DNA from: Occultella glacieicola
GTDB lineage: Bacteria > Actinomycetota > Actinomycetes > Actinomycetales > Beutenbergiaceae
NCBI RefSeq assembly: GCF_004353825.1
Contig: NZ_SMNA01000003.1
Coordinates: 62,001 to 126,000 of the forward strand
DNA length: 64,000 nt
Direction of reading: 5' to 3'
Shown here: piece after piece, positions 34,124 through 43,549 of the stretch
How positions within the stretch are numbered: position 1 is the first letter of the stretch
How the letters are laid out: each line of letters begins with the position of its first letter
Position numbers and translations under genes: made by a program
The notes under the pieces: model-generated
Databases searched by the model: none
Told to the model about the DNA's origin: nothing
The model's input: only the letters and a program-made list of their open reading frames with translations

Positions 34124-36846
34124 GGTTCTCCCTGATGCGCCGCCAGGCGGCCAGTTCACCCGGTGCGTCGATCGCGCTCGCGCTGATCGTCCTGGTCGCG
34201 GCCGGCCTGTTCACGGCCTGGCCGCGCCTGCAGCAGACCACGTTCAACGACGAGATCAACTATCAGATCGAGCAGACTCCGGCACCGGTCCGCGCGCTGA
34301 CCGGTGCCTACAGCGGCTGGTTCCTCGACCAGGGTCCGGACTCCTGGTCGCGGCTCGATGCGTCGCTGGCCGACGCCGTGGCCGGGGGCGGCCCCGCGCT
34401 TGCCGCGAGCGCAGGCATGCCGCGCTATTCGGTCACCTCGGACGAGCCGGTCCTGCCGACCCTGCCGAACGGGCTGCCCACGGATCTGGTGGGTGCCGGT
34501 CTGCGGCTGCGGTTGGATCCCGGCATCGCCGAGCATGTCCGGCCGGTCGAGGGAGACCTCCCGGCCCCATCGCCGGTGGACGACCTCCTCGACGCCGTGC
34601 AGACGCAGGAGGGGTGGGAGGCGGTCCTGGCAGACGGCTTCCCGGCCACGGACATCATGCTGTCGGTGGAGAGTGCCCAGCGGATGGGTCTCGCGGTCGG
34701 GGACATCCTCACGCTGCCGCAGGGATTCAGTGGTGGCGCGGAGATCCCGCTGCGGTTGAGCGGGATCTTCGAGCCGGCGGACCCGGCCGACCCCCAGTGG
34801 GAGTTCCAGCTGAACACGGTGCGACCGCTGATCATCGACGATCCCAACACCGGTCTGCACCTGACCGCGACCGGATACGTGAACCCGGACACGGTCGGAT
34901 GGCTGAACGCCACCGGGCTGGCGGTGATGAGCGCGGAGTTCTGGATCCCCATCGAGGCGACCACGACGGACACCCCGGCACTGATCGCGGACCTGCGCTC
35001 CTTCACCGGCACGCCCCAGAATCTCGAGTACTCCAGCCAGGGTCCACCTGTCGAAGTCCGGTTCGCCAGCGGCCTGACCGACGTCCTCGCCGGTGCGACG
35101 GCCCGCTGGCAGGGCACCGCGGCAGTGCTGACCATGGTGGCGGCCGGGCCGGCGGGCGTCACCTTCGCGATCCTCGCGCTCGGGGCCCGGCTCGCCGTGT
35201 CAAGGCGCCGGACCACGCTGGCGCTGGTCAGCGCGCGCGGCGGCTCCGGCGCCCAGGTCCGGGGCATGCTCGCCGTCGAGGGTCTCGTGCTCGGCCTACC
35301 TGCAGCGGCGCTCGGTGCCGCGGTTGCGACGCTCGCGGTGCCCAGTCCGCAGCCGAGCTGGACCGACTACCTGTTGCCCGCCGCAGCCGCTCTCGCGCCG
35401 GCCGTGTTCCTCGCCACGACGCCGGTGCCGAGCCTGCGGGCATCCCGGCCGGATCTGAGCGCCAGGTCCACGAGCCAGTGGCGGTGGGTCGTGGAAGTGG
35501 TGGTGCTTGCCCTGGCGGCCGCGGCGCTCTACCTGATGCTCCAGCGCGGGATCGGGGACGCGACGGCGCAGGCGGACCCGGTCGCCACCGCCACGCCGCT
35601 GCTCCTGGCCCTTGCGGCTTGTGTGATCGCGCTGCGGCTGTACCCGGTCCCGCTCCGGATGGTGCATGCCCTGACCCGGTCCCGGCGGCGGCTCGGCGGC
35701 TTCCTCGGGTCCGCTCGCGCGATCCGGGAGGGGTCCGCGGGAGTAGTGCCGATGCTGGCTCTGATCGTGGGGATCTCGATCGCGGTGTTCTCCACCACGA
35801 TGATCACGACGCTGCGTGCGGGGACGGACAGTGGCGCCCTGGCGGACGCGGGTGCGGACATCCGGATGTCCGGCCCGGTGTACTCCGAGGAGTTGATCGC
35901 GCAGATCGCCGCCACCGAGGGCGTGACGGACGTCGCGGCGGTGACCACGATCCCGAACACGCCGCTCAGCGAGGACGGCACCATCCGCCGACTCGACCTG
36001 TACGCCGTCGACTCCGACGCCCTCGCCCGGGTCCAGGAGGATGTCCCCGGCGCGTTGGACGTCTCCGAACTCGCCACGCCCGACGGCGATACGCTGCCGA
36101 TCGTGGTGTCCACCGGACATGAGGTGGAGACCGACGTACCCCTCGAACTCGTCTTCTCGGACGCGGTCCCGGTGAGCGTCGTGGGGCAGGCGGAGGCCGC
36201 ATCGGGCGTGGCGGAGGGCAGGTCCTGGGCGATCGTGGACCTCGACCTGCTCCGCGAGGCCACCGGGCAGAACCTGTCCCCCAGGCTGCTGCTGGTCGAC
36301 GTCGCCGACGACGCGGACCCAGCGCTCGTCGCCGGGGCCTTGCACGACGTCGTCAGCGGCGAGGGTCAGGTCACCTCGCCGGCGCAGAATGCGGCCGATG
36401 TCTTCGCCTCGCCCAGCGCCGGGTCGATGATCCGTGGCTTCGTGATCGCCCTCGTGGTCTCGGTGCTGCTCTGCATCGTGGCGCTGGTGATGACCCTGGT
36501 GCTCGCGGCACCGGCGCGGGGCCGCTTGATGGCCGTGCTGCGCACCCTCGGGGTCGGCCCCGGTCTGGCTCGGAGCCTGGTCGCCTGGGAGACGGCGCCG
36601 CTGACGGTGGTGGCGATCGTGGTCGGCGCCGCGCTCGGGCTGGCACTGCCCCAGCTCGTGGGCGCCACGGTGGATCTGCGACCCTTCACGGGTGACGACG
36701 CGCAGCCGCCGATCATCTATGACCCTCTGCTCCTGGTCGGGGTGATCGCCGGGGTCGTGGCGATCCTGACCGGTTGCGTCGTACTCGCCAGCGGGATCGC
36801 CCGCCGACTGTCCTTGTCCGTGCTGCGGATCGGAGATGCCCAATGA
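34120..36846 (+). CDS. FtsX/MacB-type ABC transporter permease, second subunit
   Basis: A 908-residue partner of the preceding permease with the same layout. One N-terminal segment (ASIALALIVLVAAGLFTAW) and an outside domain are followed by segments around 340-540, including TMVAAGPAGVTFAILALGA, LGLPAAALGAAVATLAV and VVEVVVLALAAAALYLM. A second outside domain follows GVVPMLALIVGISIAVFSTT, then three C-terminal segments (FVIALVVSVLLCIVALVM and on). The ATG overlaps the upstream stop (ATGA). The two large permeases probably form a heterodimer. Confidence 0.87.
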   Translation: MRFSLMRRQAASSPGASIALALIVLVAAGLFTAWPRLQQTTFNDEINYQIEQTPAPVRALTGAYSGWFLDQGPDSWSRLDASLADAVAGGGPALAASAGMPRYSVTSDEPVLPTLPNGLPTDLVGAGLRLRLDPGIAEHVRPVEGDLPAPSPVDDLLDAVQTQEGWEAVLADGFPATDIMLSVESAQRMGLAVGDILTLPQGFSGGAEIPLRLSGIFEPADPADPQWEFQLNTVRPLIIDDPNTGLHLTATGYVNPDTVGWLNATGLAVMSAEFWIPIEATTTDTPALIADLRSFTGTPQNLEYSSQGPPVEVRFASGLTDVLAGATARWQGTAAVLTMVAAGPAGVTFAILALGARLAVSRRRTTLALVSARGGSGAQVRGMLAVEGLVLGLPAAALGAAVATLAVPSPQPSWTDYLLPAAAALAPAVFLATTPVPSLRASRPDLSARSTSQWRWVVEVVVLALAAAALYLMLQRGIGDATAQADPVATATPLLLALAACVIALRLYPVPLRMVHALTRSRRRLGGFLGSARAIREGSAGVVPMLALIVGISIAVFSTTMITTLRAGTDSGALADAGADIRMSGPVYSEELIAQIAATEGVTDVAAVTTIPNTPLSEDGTIRRLDLYAVDSDALARVQEDVPGALDVSELATPDGDTLPIVVSTGHEVETDVPLELVFSDAVPVSVVGQAEAASGVAEGRSWAIVDLDLLREATGQNLSPRLLLVDVADDADPALVAGALHDVVSGEGQVTSPAQNAADVFASPSAGSMIRGFVIALVVSVLLCIVALVMTLVLAAPARGRLMAVLRTLGVGPGLARSLVAWETAPLTVVAIVVGAALGLALPQLVGATVDLRPFTGDDAQPPIIYDPLLLVGVIAGVVAILTGCVVLASGIARRLSLSVLRIGDAQ

Positions 36847-37862
36847 CCACCACCGACACGACGACGCCCGCCGCCGAGGCGCCACCGCGCGGCGGGGAGA
36901 TCGTCTGCGAGGACGTGGTGCGGATCTTCTCCGCGGACGGCATCGAGGTACAGGCGCTGCAGGGCCTCAACCTGCACGTCGCGGCCGGCGACCTGGTCGC
37001 GATCGTGGGCGCGTCCGGTTCCGGCAAGTCCACGCTGCTGACCATCCTCTCCGGCCTGGACACCCCCACGGCCGGGAAGGCGAGCGTGGCCGGCACCGAC
37101 CTGCTCACCATGCGCGGGCGGGCCCGGGTGAACTACCAGCGGCACACGGTCGGGTTCGTCTGGCAGCAGACCTCACGGAACCTGCTGCCCTACCTCACCG
37201 CCCTGGAGAACGTGTGCCTGCCGATGTCCCTGGCCGGCACGGCGTCGGTCCCCCACGCCGAGCACCTGCTCCGCCTGCTCGGGGTGGAGCACTGCCGCGA
37301 CCGCAAGCCGACCGAGATGTCCGGCGGTGAGCAGCAGCGGGTCGCGATCGCGGTCGCCGTGGCGAACTCCCCGAAGGTGCTGCTCGCGGACGAGCCCACC
37401 GGCGAACTCGACGAGGCCACGAGCGTGGAGGTCCTCGAGACGATGCGGGCGGTGAACGCCGAACTGGGCGTGACCGTCCTGATCGTGACGCACGACCCGA
37501 CGGTCTCCGAGCACGTCCGGCGCACCGTGCAGATCCGCGACGGGCGCACCTCCACCGAGGTGCTGCGCCGCCGGGAGACCGACGAGCATGGCCAGGAACA
37601 GCACATCGCCGAGGAGTTCGCGGTGCTGGACAAGGTGGGCCGGATGCAGCTGCCGCACGACTTCGTCGACGCCCTCGAACTGAAGCAGCGGGTGCGGCTC
37701 GCCCTCGAGCCGGACCACGTGGGCGTCTGGCGGGACACCACGGACGACCCGAAGCCGACCGACCAGGGTGAGGCTGCGCCGTCGGGCGCCTCGAACGACG
37801 GGAGCGACGACGCGAACCGCGCCGAGCCGAGCGAGCGACCCGAGCCGGAGGGGACCCGATGA
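36843..37862 (+). CDS. ABC transporter ATP-binding protein with C-terminal extension
   Basis: A 339-residue MacB/LolD-type ATPase. It has Walker A (GASGSGKSTLL), the Q-loop region VWQQTSRNLLPYLT, the signature MSGGEQQRVAIAVAVA, Walker B with VLLADEPTGELD and a switch His (VTHDPTVSEH). Beyond about residue 240 is an extra acidic, Pro/Ser-rich region of about 100 residues, including VGRMQLPHDFVDALELKQRV. This resembles extensions of some actinobacterial FtsX-partner ATPases. It overlaps both neighbours by 4 nt. Confidence 0.92.
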   Translation: MTTTDTTTPAAEAPPRGGEIVCEDVVRIFSADGIEVQALQGLNLHVAAGDLVAIVGASGSGKSTLLTILSGLDTPTAGKASVAGTDLLTMRGRARVNYQRHTVGFVWQQTSRNLLPYLTALENVCLPMSLAGTASVPHAEHLLRLLGVEHCRDRKPTEMSGGEQQRVAIAVAVANSPKVLLADEPTGELDEATSVEVLETMRAVNAELGVTVLIVTHDPTVSEHVRRTVQIRDGRTSTEVLRRRETDEHGQEQHIAEEFAVLDKVGRMQLPHDFVDALELKQRVRLALEPDHVGVWRDTTDDPKPTDQGEAAPSGASNDGSDDANRAEPSERPEPEGTR

Positions 37863-38575
37863 CCACGGCGACCACCGCCCTGACGGCGACCGGGATCAGC
37901 CGCGTCTACCCGAGCCCGTCCGGTGACGTGCAGGCCCTCGAGGACGTCAGCCTCGATCTGCACACCGGCGAACTGCTGGTGGTCCGCGGACCCTCGGGCT
38001 CGGGCAAGACCACGCTGCTGAACATCCTCGGCGGCCTGGACGCCCCGACCGCCGGCACCGTGCACCTGGGGACGCGGGAACTGACCGCGATGGCGGAGGC
38101 GCACGCCCTCGACGTACGTCGCCGGGAGCTGTCCTACATCTTCCAGTCCTTCGGGCTGATCCCGGTGCTGTCCGCCGCCGAGAACGTCGAGGTGCCATTG
38201 CGACTGCTCGAGACCGAGCCGAAGGAGCGCGATGAGCGAGTCGCCGCCGCGCTCGAACTCGTGGGGCTCGGGGCGCACGCTAACCAGCGCCCGTACGAGC
38301 TCTCCGGCGGGCAGCAGCAACGCGTCGGGATCGCCCGCGCGCTGGTGACCGAGCCGCAGATCCTGATCGCGGACGAGCCGACCGGCCAGCTCGACTCCGG
38401 CACCGCGGCGACCATCATGGAACTGCTCTCCGACCTCACCCATGCCCGCGGGTTAGCGGCCGTGGTCTCCACCCATGACCCGCTGCTGATGGCCCGTGCG
38501 GACCGGGTGGTCGAGCTGCACGACGGCCAACTGCGACGGCGCGGGCGGCACACCTCGGATGCCGTGACGGAATGA
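37859..38575 (+). CDS. ABC transporter ATP-binding protein (MacB/LolD type)
   Basis: A 238-residue ATPase with Walker A (GPSGSGKTTLLNILGG), FQSFGLIPVLSAAENV, the signature LSGGQQQRVGIARAL, Walker B with LIADEPTGQLDS and STHDPLLMARAD. It is closely related to the preceding ATPase but lacks the extension. Two different ATPases with two different permeases suggest a heteromeric (2+2) exporter. Last gene of the overlapping operon; the surface protein begins 63 nt downstream. Confidence 0.93.
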   Translation: MTTATTALTATGISRVYPSPSGDVQALEDVSLDLHTGELLVVRGPSGSGKTTLLNILGGLDAPTAGTVHLGTRELTAMAEAHALDVRRRELSYIFQSFGLIPVLSAAENVEVPLRLLETEPKERDERVAAALELVGLGAHANQRPYELSGGQQQRVGIARALVTEPQILIADEPTGQLDSGTAATIMELLSDLTHARGLAAVVSTHDPLLMARADRVVELHDGQLRRRGRHTSDAVTE

Positions 38576-38638
38576 GCCGATCGGTGGCAGGATGAGCCAC
38601 CGTGGTGCGCCCGGCGCGCGCCCGGCTGAGGAGATGCC

Positions 38639-40093
38639 ATGCATGGATCGCGACGACGTGCCCGGGTCGAGCTGCTCGTACTGGGGGCTCTCGCGGCCGC
38701 GGTCGGGGCGACCGCCACGGCGGATCCGGCGATCGCCGACGGGCCGACCACTTTCACGTCCTCGGACGGACCGATCCTGGTCCCGGCGGCGCAGCTTGAG
38801 CTCGACTATCAGCCGGCGGCCCCCTTCCCGTCCGTGATCACCGTGAGCGGCCTGGATGGGCCGGTCGTCGACGTGAGTGTGACGCTGCAGGGCATCAGCC
38901 ATGAGTTCTTCGGCGATGCGGATGTGCTGCTCGAGAGCCCGTCGGGCGACAACCTCGTGGTGCTCTCCGACACCCTCGGGTACGCGAACGACCTGACGTT
39001 CACGCTGACGGACGCTGCCACCGAACCGGTCCCCGACATCCTCGACCCTGCCGGCTCCTACCTGCCCACTGACGTGGACGTCATCCCGCCCGTCGAGGAC
39101 ATCTTCTCCCCGGGCCCGGACCCGTCGGAGCACACGACGTTCGCGGACGCGTTCGCCGGCACAGACCCGAACGGGTCGTGGAGCCTGTACGTGATCGACG
39201 ACACCGGGTTCGACTCCGGCTCCCTCGCGGGCTGGTCCCTCACCATCACCACGGCGAGCGTCGACGCCGGCGGGCCGTACGCGATCGACGAGGGCAGCCC
39301 GCTGACCCTCGCGGCGACCACGGACCTGCCTGGCGCGACGCTGACCTGGGATCTGGACGGCGACGGCGGCTTCGACGACGCCACTGGCGCTACGCCGACC
39401 CTGGACGCGGCCGCCCTGGAGGGGCTCGGGCTCGCGGACGGCCCGGCGACCGCGACGTTCGCGGTATCCGCCACCGATGGCGTCCTGACCGTCACCGACA
39501 CGGCGGACGTCACCGTCATCAACGTCGCACCGACAGTCACGGTCTCCGCGCCGGCGACGGTGGGCCTGAACGAGCCGTTCCTCGTCACGGTCACCATCGA
39601 CGACCCCTCCGTCGCCGACCGGGATGCGGGATTCGGCGCCCTCGTGGGTGTGTACGCCGACCTGCAGGCCACCTGCTCACCACCCGTCGACCCCGCCGAC
39701 CGGCCCGCCGACGTCACCAACCCGCTCGAGTTCGACGCGACTGCCGGCACCGCGGAGCTGGAGTTCACGCTCACCTCCGGTGACCCGTATGCGGCTTGGG
39801 TCGAGGTGACCGACTCCGACGGTGCCACGAGCGCGGCCTGCACCACCTGGCTCGTGCTCGAGGATCCCGGACCCACCGCCGAGCCGGCCACGCCACCGGC
39901 GACGAACGAGGCGGCGGCGACGAATGGGGGGCCAAGCGCCACTCCTCAGGCTCGGTCAGGCGGCGACGACGACCTCGCGGCTACCGGCTCCCCCGCAGCC
40001 CTTCTCGGTGCGGTCGCACTCGGGCTCGTGGCCGCGGGCCTCGCACTACGCCGCCGGGCGAAGACCTCGCACCGCCACGATCCGGCCGCCTGA
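38639..40093 (+). CDS. Sortase-anchored surface protein with proprotein-convertase P-like domain
   Basis: A 484-residue secreted protein. It has a signal peptide (RRRARVELLVLGALAAAVGA, cleavage near ADPAIADG) and a P-domain-like beta-sandwich (about 50-205) with DVSVTLQGISHEFFGDADVL, PSGDNLVVLSDT and the family-like ending GSWSLYVIDDTGFDSGSLAG WSL. A PKD/Ig-like repeat region follows (DAGGPYAIDEGSPLTLAATT and onward), then a Pro/Thr/Ala linker. The C-terminal sorting signal is LAATG, a hydrophobic segment (LLGAVALGLVAAGLAL) and RRRAK. LAxTG is the motif for class E sortases of high-GC actinobacteria. AGGAGATGCC precedes the ATG. It is likely co-transcribed with the ABC operon. No protease domain is present, so the P-domain is probably an adhesive or binding module. 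Confidence 0.85.
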   Translation: MHGSRRRARVELLVLGALAAAVGATATADPAIADGPTTFTSSDGPILVPAAQLELDYQPAAPFPSVITVSGLDGPVVDVSVTLQGISHEFFGDADVLLESPSGDNLVVLSDTLGYANDLTFTLTDAATEPVPDILDPAGSYLPTDVDVIPPVEDIFSPGPDPSEHTTFADAFAGTDPNGSWSLYVIDDTGFDSGSLAGWSLTITTASVDAGGPYAIDEGSPLTLAATTDLPGATLTWDLDGDGGFDDATGATPTLDAAALEGLGLADGPATATFAVSATDGVLTVTDTADVTVINVAPTVTVSAPATVGLNEPFLVTVTIDDPSVADRDAGFGALVGVYADLQATCSPPVDPADRPADVTNPLEFDATAGTAELEFTLTSGDPYAAWVEVTDSDGATSAACTTWLVLEDPGPTAEPATPPATNEAAATNGGPSATPQARSGGDDDLAATGSPAALLGAVALGLVAAGLALRRRAKTSHRHDPAA

Positions 40094-40128
40094 CCGCCAG
40101 GGCGGCGACCCTGGCGTACCGTGATCGG

Positions 40129-40521
40129 GTGCCCACCACCCTCACCATCTCCGCGGTGTGCTTCACGTCCGACGACCACCTGCTGACCGTCCGCAAGCGC
40201 GGCACCTCCCGCTTCATGCTGCCGGGCGGCAAGCTCGACCGCGGGGAGTCGCCTGCGCAGGCCGCGGTCCGCGAGGTCGCCGAGGAGTTGGGCATCGAAC
40301 TCGACGAGGCGGACCTGGTGCCGCTCGGGACGTTCCGCGAGGAGGCCGCGAACGAGCCGGACACGCACGTGGATGCGACGATCTTCACCGCCGCGCTGAC
40401 CGGCGACCCCGACGCGACCGGTGAGATCGCCGAACTCCGCTGGACCCCGATCGCCGCGGCACCCGCGGACCTGGCCCCACTGCTGGCCAGGCACGTGTTG
40501 CCGGCGCTACGCGCTCGCTGA
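40129..40521 (+). CDS. NUDIX hydrolase
   Basis: A 130-residue NUDIX enzyme cleaving nucleoside diphosphate derivatives. The complete box is GGKLDRGESPAQAAVREVAE then ELGI (Gx5Ex7REVxEELGI). FTSDDHLLTVRKRGTSRFML precedes it, as usual. The GTG at 40129 has TACCGT 6 nt upstream. A MutT/8-oxo-dGTP or ADP-ribose role cannot be separated by sequence. The 3' end overlaps the convergent gene by 15 nt. Confidence 0.92.
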   Translation: MPTTLTISAVCFTSDDHLLTVRKRGTSRFMLPGGKLDRGESPAQAAVREVAEELGIELDEADLVPLGTFREEAANEPDTHVDATIFTAALTGDPDATGEIAELRWTPIAAAPADLAPLLARHVLPALRAR

Positions 40522-40947
40522 CCGGCGCAGCAGCGCCCGGAACTCGGCGTCGTGGGCGTCCACCGGCTCATCGCCGTCGGTCGTGACGAAGAACGCCAGG
40601 TAGTCGCTCGACGGCTCGGCGTCGGCGAGCAGTTCGCGCCAGGACCACAGGTTCGGGTGATCCACATGCGTGGCCGCCTCCGCCGGGGCGAGCAGCACGG
40701 CGGCGGCAGCAAGTTGCTCGCGGGTCAGCGGGTAGGTGCCGGTTCGGTCGATGTATCCGCACACCGAGGCCAGCACGACCGCCGGTAGACGATGGGAGCT
40801 TCCGACGGCGTTGACGGCACCGAACGTGAGCTCGCCGGAGTCCACGCGCGCGATCCCGTAGGCCGCGGGAGCCACGTACCCCGGGATGGTGGCGGCCAGA
40901 TCGCGGCGGGCCGCGGCCAGTTCGGAGTCGGTGCGCCACGCCTGCAT
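40507..40947 (-). CDS. Hypothetical protein
   Basis: A 146-residue soluble protein from MQAWRTDSELAAARRDLAAT, with VNAVGSSHRLPAVVLASVCG, HPNLWSWRELLADAEPSSDY and LAFFVTTDGDEPVDAHDAEF. I do not recognise the family. GGGGA lies 6 nt before the ATG at 40947. An ATG at 40965 (MKRGSPMQ) is an alternative start. A -10-like CATAAT is at 40989-40994. Convergent with the NUDIX gene, with a 15-nt coding overlap. Confidence 0.7.
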   Translation of the reverse strand: MQAWRTDSELAAARRDLAATIPGYVAPAAYGIARVDSGELTFGAVNAVGSSHRLPAVVLASVCGYIDRTGTYPLTREQLAAAAVLLAPAEAATHVDHPNLWSWRELLADAEPSSDYLAFFVTTDGDEPVDAHDAEFRALLRRSASA

Positions 40948-41058
40948 GGGAGATCCCCGTTTCATGCCGAGCCGGATGGGAGGTGACGATTATGTCCGGT
41001 GGGACCGACACCGGTCACCCCCGGTTCCAGGGACCGGGACCGGGAGCCCTGACGTCGA

Positions 41059-41886
41059 TCAGGCCGGAACGGTCACGTCCACAACCACGGGGAAGTGGTC
41101 ACTCGGGATTACCGCGGTGGTGGGCCGGACCGTCTCGTAGGCGTGCACGGTGACGCCGCCCCGGACGAAGACGTGGTCGATCCGGGCGTTCGCCTCCTCG
41201 AGCGCCGCACCGGGGGTCCAGTCGTGGAACGTGCCCGCCGGGCCCGTGGGCAGGGCGCGCGACGTGCTGCGGGCCTCCTGCCACCCAGCCTGCCGGGTGT
41301 CCGTCAGAGTCGTGGAGCGGGGACCGGCGTTGAAGTCCCCGAGCAGGACGTGGGCGGGCCCGGCGCCTCGCGCTGCCACGGCCCGCGTCCGCCGGTGCAC
41401 GACGGCGAGCTGGCGTCTACGCAGGGACTCGTCCAGGTGGTCGAGGTGGACGTTCCAGACGTGCAGGCCCCGGCCGGGCACCTCGTCGCCCGGCAGTCGC
41501 ACGTGCGCCCAGGTGCAGATCCTGGGCAGCGCCCCCGCGTTGAAGCCGCTCGGGGACTCCGGGGTCGCGGAGAGCCAGAACGTACCGCCGTCCAGGACGG
41601 TCAGATCCGAGCGGACCAGCAGGGGCACCGCCTCACCGGCCCGAGCGCCGTCGTCACGACCGACGCCCAGCACCGTGTAGTCGGGTAGGTCCGCGGCCAG
41701 GTCGTCACGCTGTCCGGCGAGCACCTCCTGCAGGGCGACGACGCCCGCGCCCGAGGCCGTGATCTGGTCGGCGACGGCGGCGCGGCGCCCGGCCCACGCC
41801 GCCCGCGGATCGTCCACGTCGTCGAACTTGACGTTGAAGGTCATGACCCGCAGGGGCGCCGCCGCGGGCAGGGACTCGTCGGGCAT
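41059..41886 (-). CDS. Endonuclease/exonuclease/phosphatase (EEP) family hydrolase
   Basis: A 275-residue EEP-fold metal-dependent hydrolase. The motifs are RVMTFNVKFDD, VVALQEVLAGQRDDL (metal Glu), WNVHLDHLDESLRRRQ, LLGDFNAGP, RIDHVFV and the C-terminal SDHFPVVVDV with the catalytic Asp-His. No signal peptide is seen. The substrate could be a phosphodiester of lipid, sugar or nucleic acid; such single-domain proteins are often misnamed endonucleases. The ATG at 41886 has TACGCT 7 nt upstream. Divergent from the DNA ligase across 62 bp, both with leaderless-type promoters. Confidence 0.88.
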   Translation of the reverse strand: MPDESLPAAAPLRVMTFNVKFDDVDDPRAAWAGRRAAVADQITASGAGVVALQEVLAGQRDDLAADLPDYTVLGVGRDDGARAGEAVPLLVRSDLTVLDGGTFWLSATPESPSGFNAGALPRICTWAHVRLPGDEVPGRGLHVWNVHLDHLDESLRRRQLAVVHRRTRAVAARGAGPAHVLLGDFNAGPRSTTLTDTRQAGWQEARSTSRALPTGPAGTFHDWTPGAALEEANARIDHVFVRGGVTVHAYETVRPTTAVIPSDHFPVVVDVTVPA

Positions 41887-41948
41887 ACGCACGAGCGTAG
41901 GTGAGTGGTCCACCACCGACTGTCAGGGGCTCGCGCCACAATGGGGTG

Positions 41949-43526
41949 ATGCGACTCGCTGAGCTGGTGTCCACGTCGGCCGCGGTGGCCTCGACCCGGT
42001 CCCGGAAGGCGAAGGTGGCCGCCCTCGCCGGGACGTTGGCGCGCGCCGAGCCGGAGGAGCTCGAGACGGTGACCGCGTACCTGTCCGGGACCCTGCGGCA
42101 ACGGCGCGTCGGCGTGGGGTGGCGGTCGCTGGCGGACCTGCCGGAGCCCGCCGGGTCGCCGTCCCTGGGTGTCACCGAGGTGCACGAACGTCTCGATGAG
42201 ATCTCGCGGTTCACCGGGGCCGGCTCCCAGTCGGCTCGAGCCGCCGCCGTCGCCGGCCTGTTCGAACGGGCGACGGCGGAGGAGCAGTCATGGCTACGGG
42301 GCGCCATCACCGGTGAGGTGCGGCAGGGCGCCTCCGATGCGCTCGTGCAGGACGCGGTCGCGGCCGCGGCGGGCGTTCCGGTGGCGCAGGTACGCCGGGC
42401 CGCCATGTTCGCGGGCGCCACCCTGCCGGTCGCCGTCGCGGCCCTGAGCGGCGGTTCCGCGGCTCTCGAGGAGTTCCGTCTCGAGGTGGGCCGCCCGGTT
42501 CTGCCGATGCTCGCCTCCAGTGCCCCCGACCTGTCCGGGGCGTGGGAGAAACTCGGCGGGCAGGCTCCGCTCGCGGTGGACCACAAGCTCGACGGGATCC
42601 GGATCCAGGCTCACAAGGACGGCGAACGGGTGCTGCTCGTGACCCGCTCCCTGGAGGACATCACCGACCGGCTGCCCGGTGTGGCCGCCGTGGTGCGGGC
42701 GCTGCCGGCCGACCGGGTCGTGCTCGACGGCGAGGCCCTCGCCCTCGGACCGGACGGACGGCCCAGGCCGTTCCAGGAGACCGCGTCGATCACCTCCACC
42801 GGGATCCCTGTGGACGCGGGCCCCACCATCGCCGCCGGTGCCGACACCGGCCCGGAAGCCGGCGCCGTACCGGTCGCCGTGATCACGCCCTACTTCTTCG
42901 ACCTCCTCCTGCGCGATGACCTCGATCTCCTCGACGCACCGGCGGCGCAGCGTTGGCGCCACCTCGAGGACCTCGTGCCGGCAGCCCACCGGGTGCCCCG
43001 ACTGGTGACCGCCGACGCCGTCGCCGCGGCCGGGTTCCTCGCCGAAGCCCTCGCAGCGGGCCAGGAGGGCGTCGTCGTCAAGTCCACCGACGCCCCGTAC
43101 GCCGCGGGCCGGCGCGGATCGGCCTGGGTGAAGGTCAAGCCGGTGCACACGCTGGACCTGGTGGTCCTCGCCGTCGAACGCGGCAACGGACGACGGCGTG
43201 GCTGGCTCTCGAACATCCACCTCGGTGCGCGGGATCCGAGCACCGGCGGCTTCGTGATGCTCGGCAAGACGTTCAAGGGGATGACCGACGAGATGCTCGC
43301 CTGGCAGACCGCCCGGTTCGAGGAACTGGCCACCTCCCGGGACGACTGGGTGGTGCACGTGCGGCCCGAGCAGGTCGTCGAGATCGCCTTCGACGGGATC
43401 CAACGGTCCACCCGCTACCCCGGTGGCGTCGCGCTCCGGTTCGCCCGGGTGGTGCGCTACCGCGACGACAAGAGTGCCGCCGAGGCCGACACGATCGAGG
43501 ACGTGAGGGCCATGTACCAGGGTTGA
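41949..43526 (+). CDS. ATP-dependent DNA ligase (LigB-like)
   Basis: Seals nicks using ATP. The 525-residue size and domain order match mycobacterial LigB. An N-terminal helical domain (about 1-190) is followed by the adenylyltransferase domain, with the nucleotidyl lysine in motif I, AVDHKLDGIRIQAHKDG (about residue 214). Further motifs are RVVLDGEALAL (III-like), YFFDLLL (IIIa), EGVVVKS (IV) and SAWVKVKP (V). The OB domain includes GRRRGWLSNIHLGARDPSTG and VVEIAFDGIQRSTRYPGGVA, then LRFARVVRYRDDK. The ATG at 41949 has CACAAT 6 nt upstream. Probably an accessory repair ligase beside the essential NAD-dependent LigA, which is not in the window. Confidence 0.94.
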   Translation: MRLAELVSTSAAVASTRSRKAKVAALAGTLARAEPEELETVTAYLSGTLRQRRVGVGWRSLADLPEPAGSPSLGVTEVHERLDEISRFTGAGSQSARAAAVAGLFERATAEEQSWLRGAITGEVRQGASDALVQDAVAAAAGVPVAQVRRAAMFAGATLPVAVAALSGGSAALEEFRLEVGRPVLPMLASSAPDLSGAWEKLGGQAPLAVDHKLDGIRIQAHKDGERVLLVTRSLEDITDRLPGVAAVVRALPADRVVLDGEALALGPDGRPRPFQETASITSTGIPVDAGPTIAAGADTGPEAGAVPVAVITPYFFDLLLRDDLDLLDAPAAQRWRHLEDLVPAAHRVPRLVTADAVAAAGFLAEALAAGQEGVVVKSTDAPYAAGRRGSAWVKVKPVHTLDLVVLAVERGNGRRRGWLSNIHLGARDPSTGGFVMLGKTFKGMTDEMLAWQTARFEELATSRDDWVVHVRPEQVVEIAFDGIQRSTRYPGGVALRFARVVRYRDDKSAAEADTIEDVRAMYQG

Positions 43527-43549
43527 GTCCAGGGCAACAGTCGGGCGAA

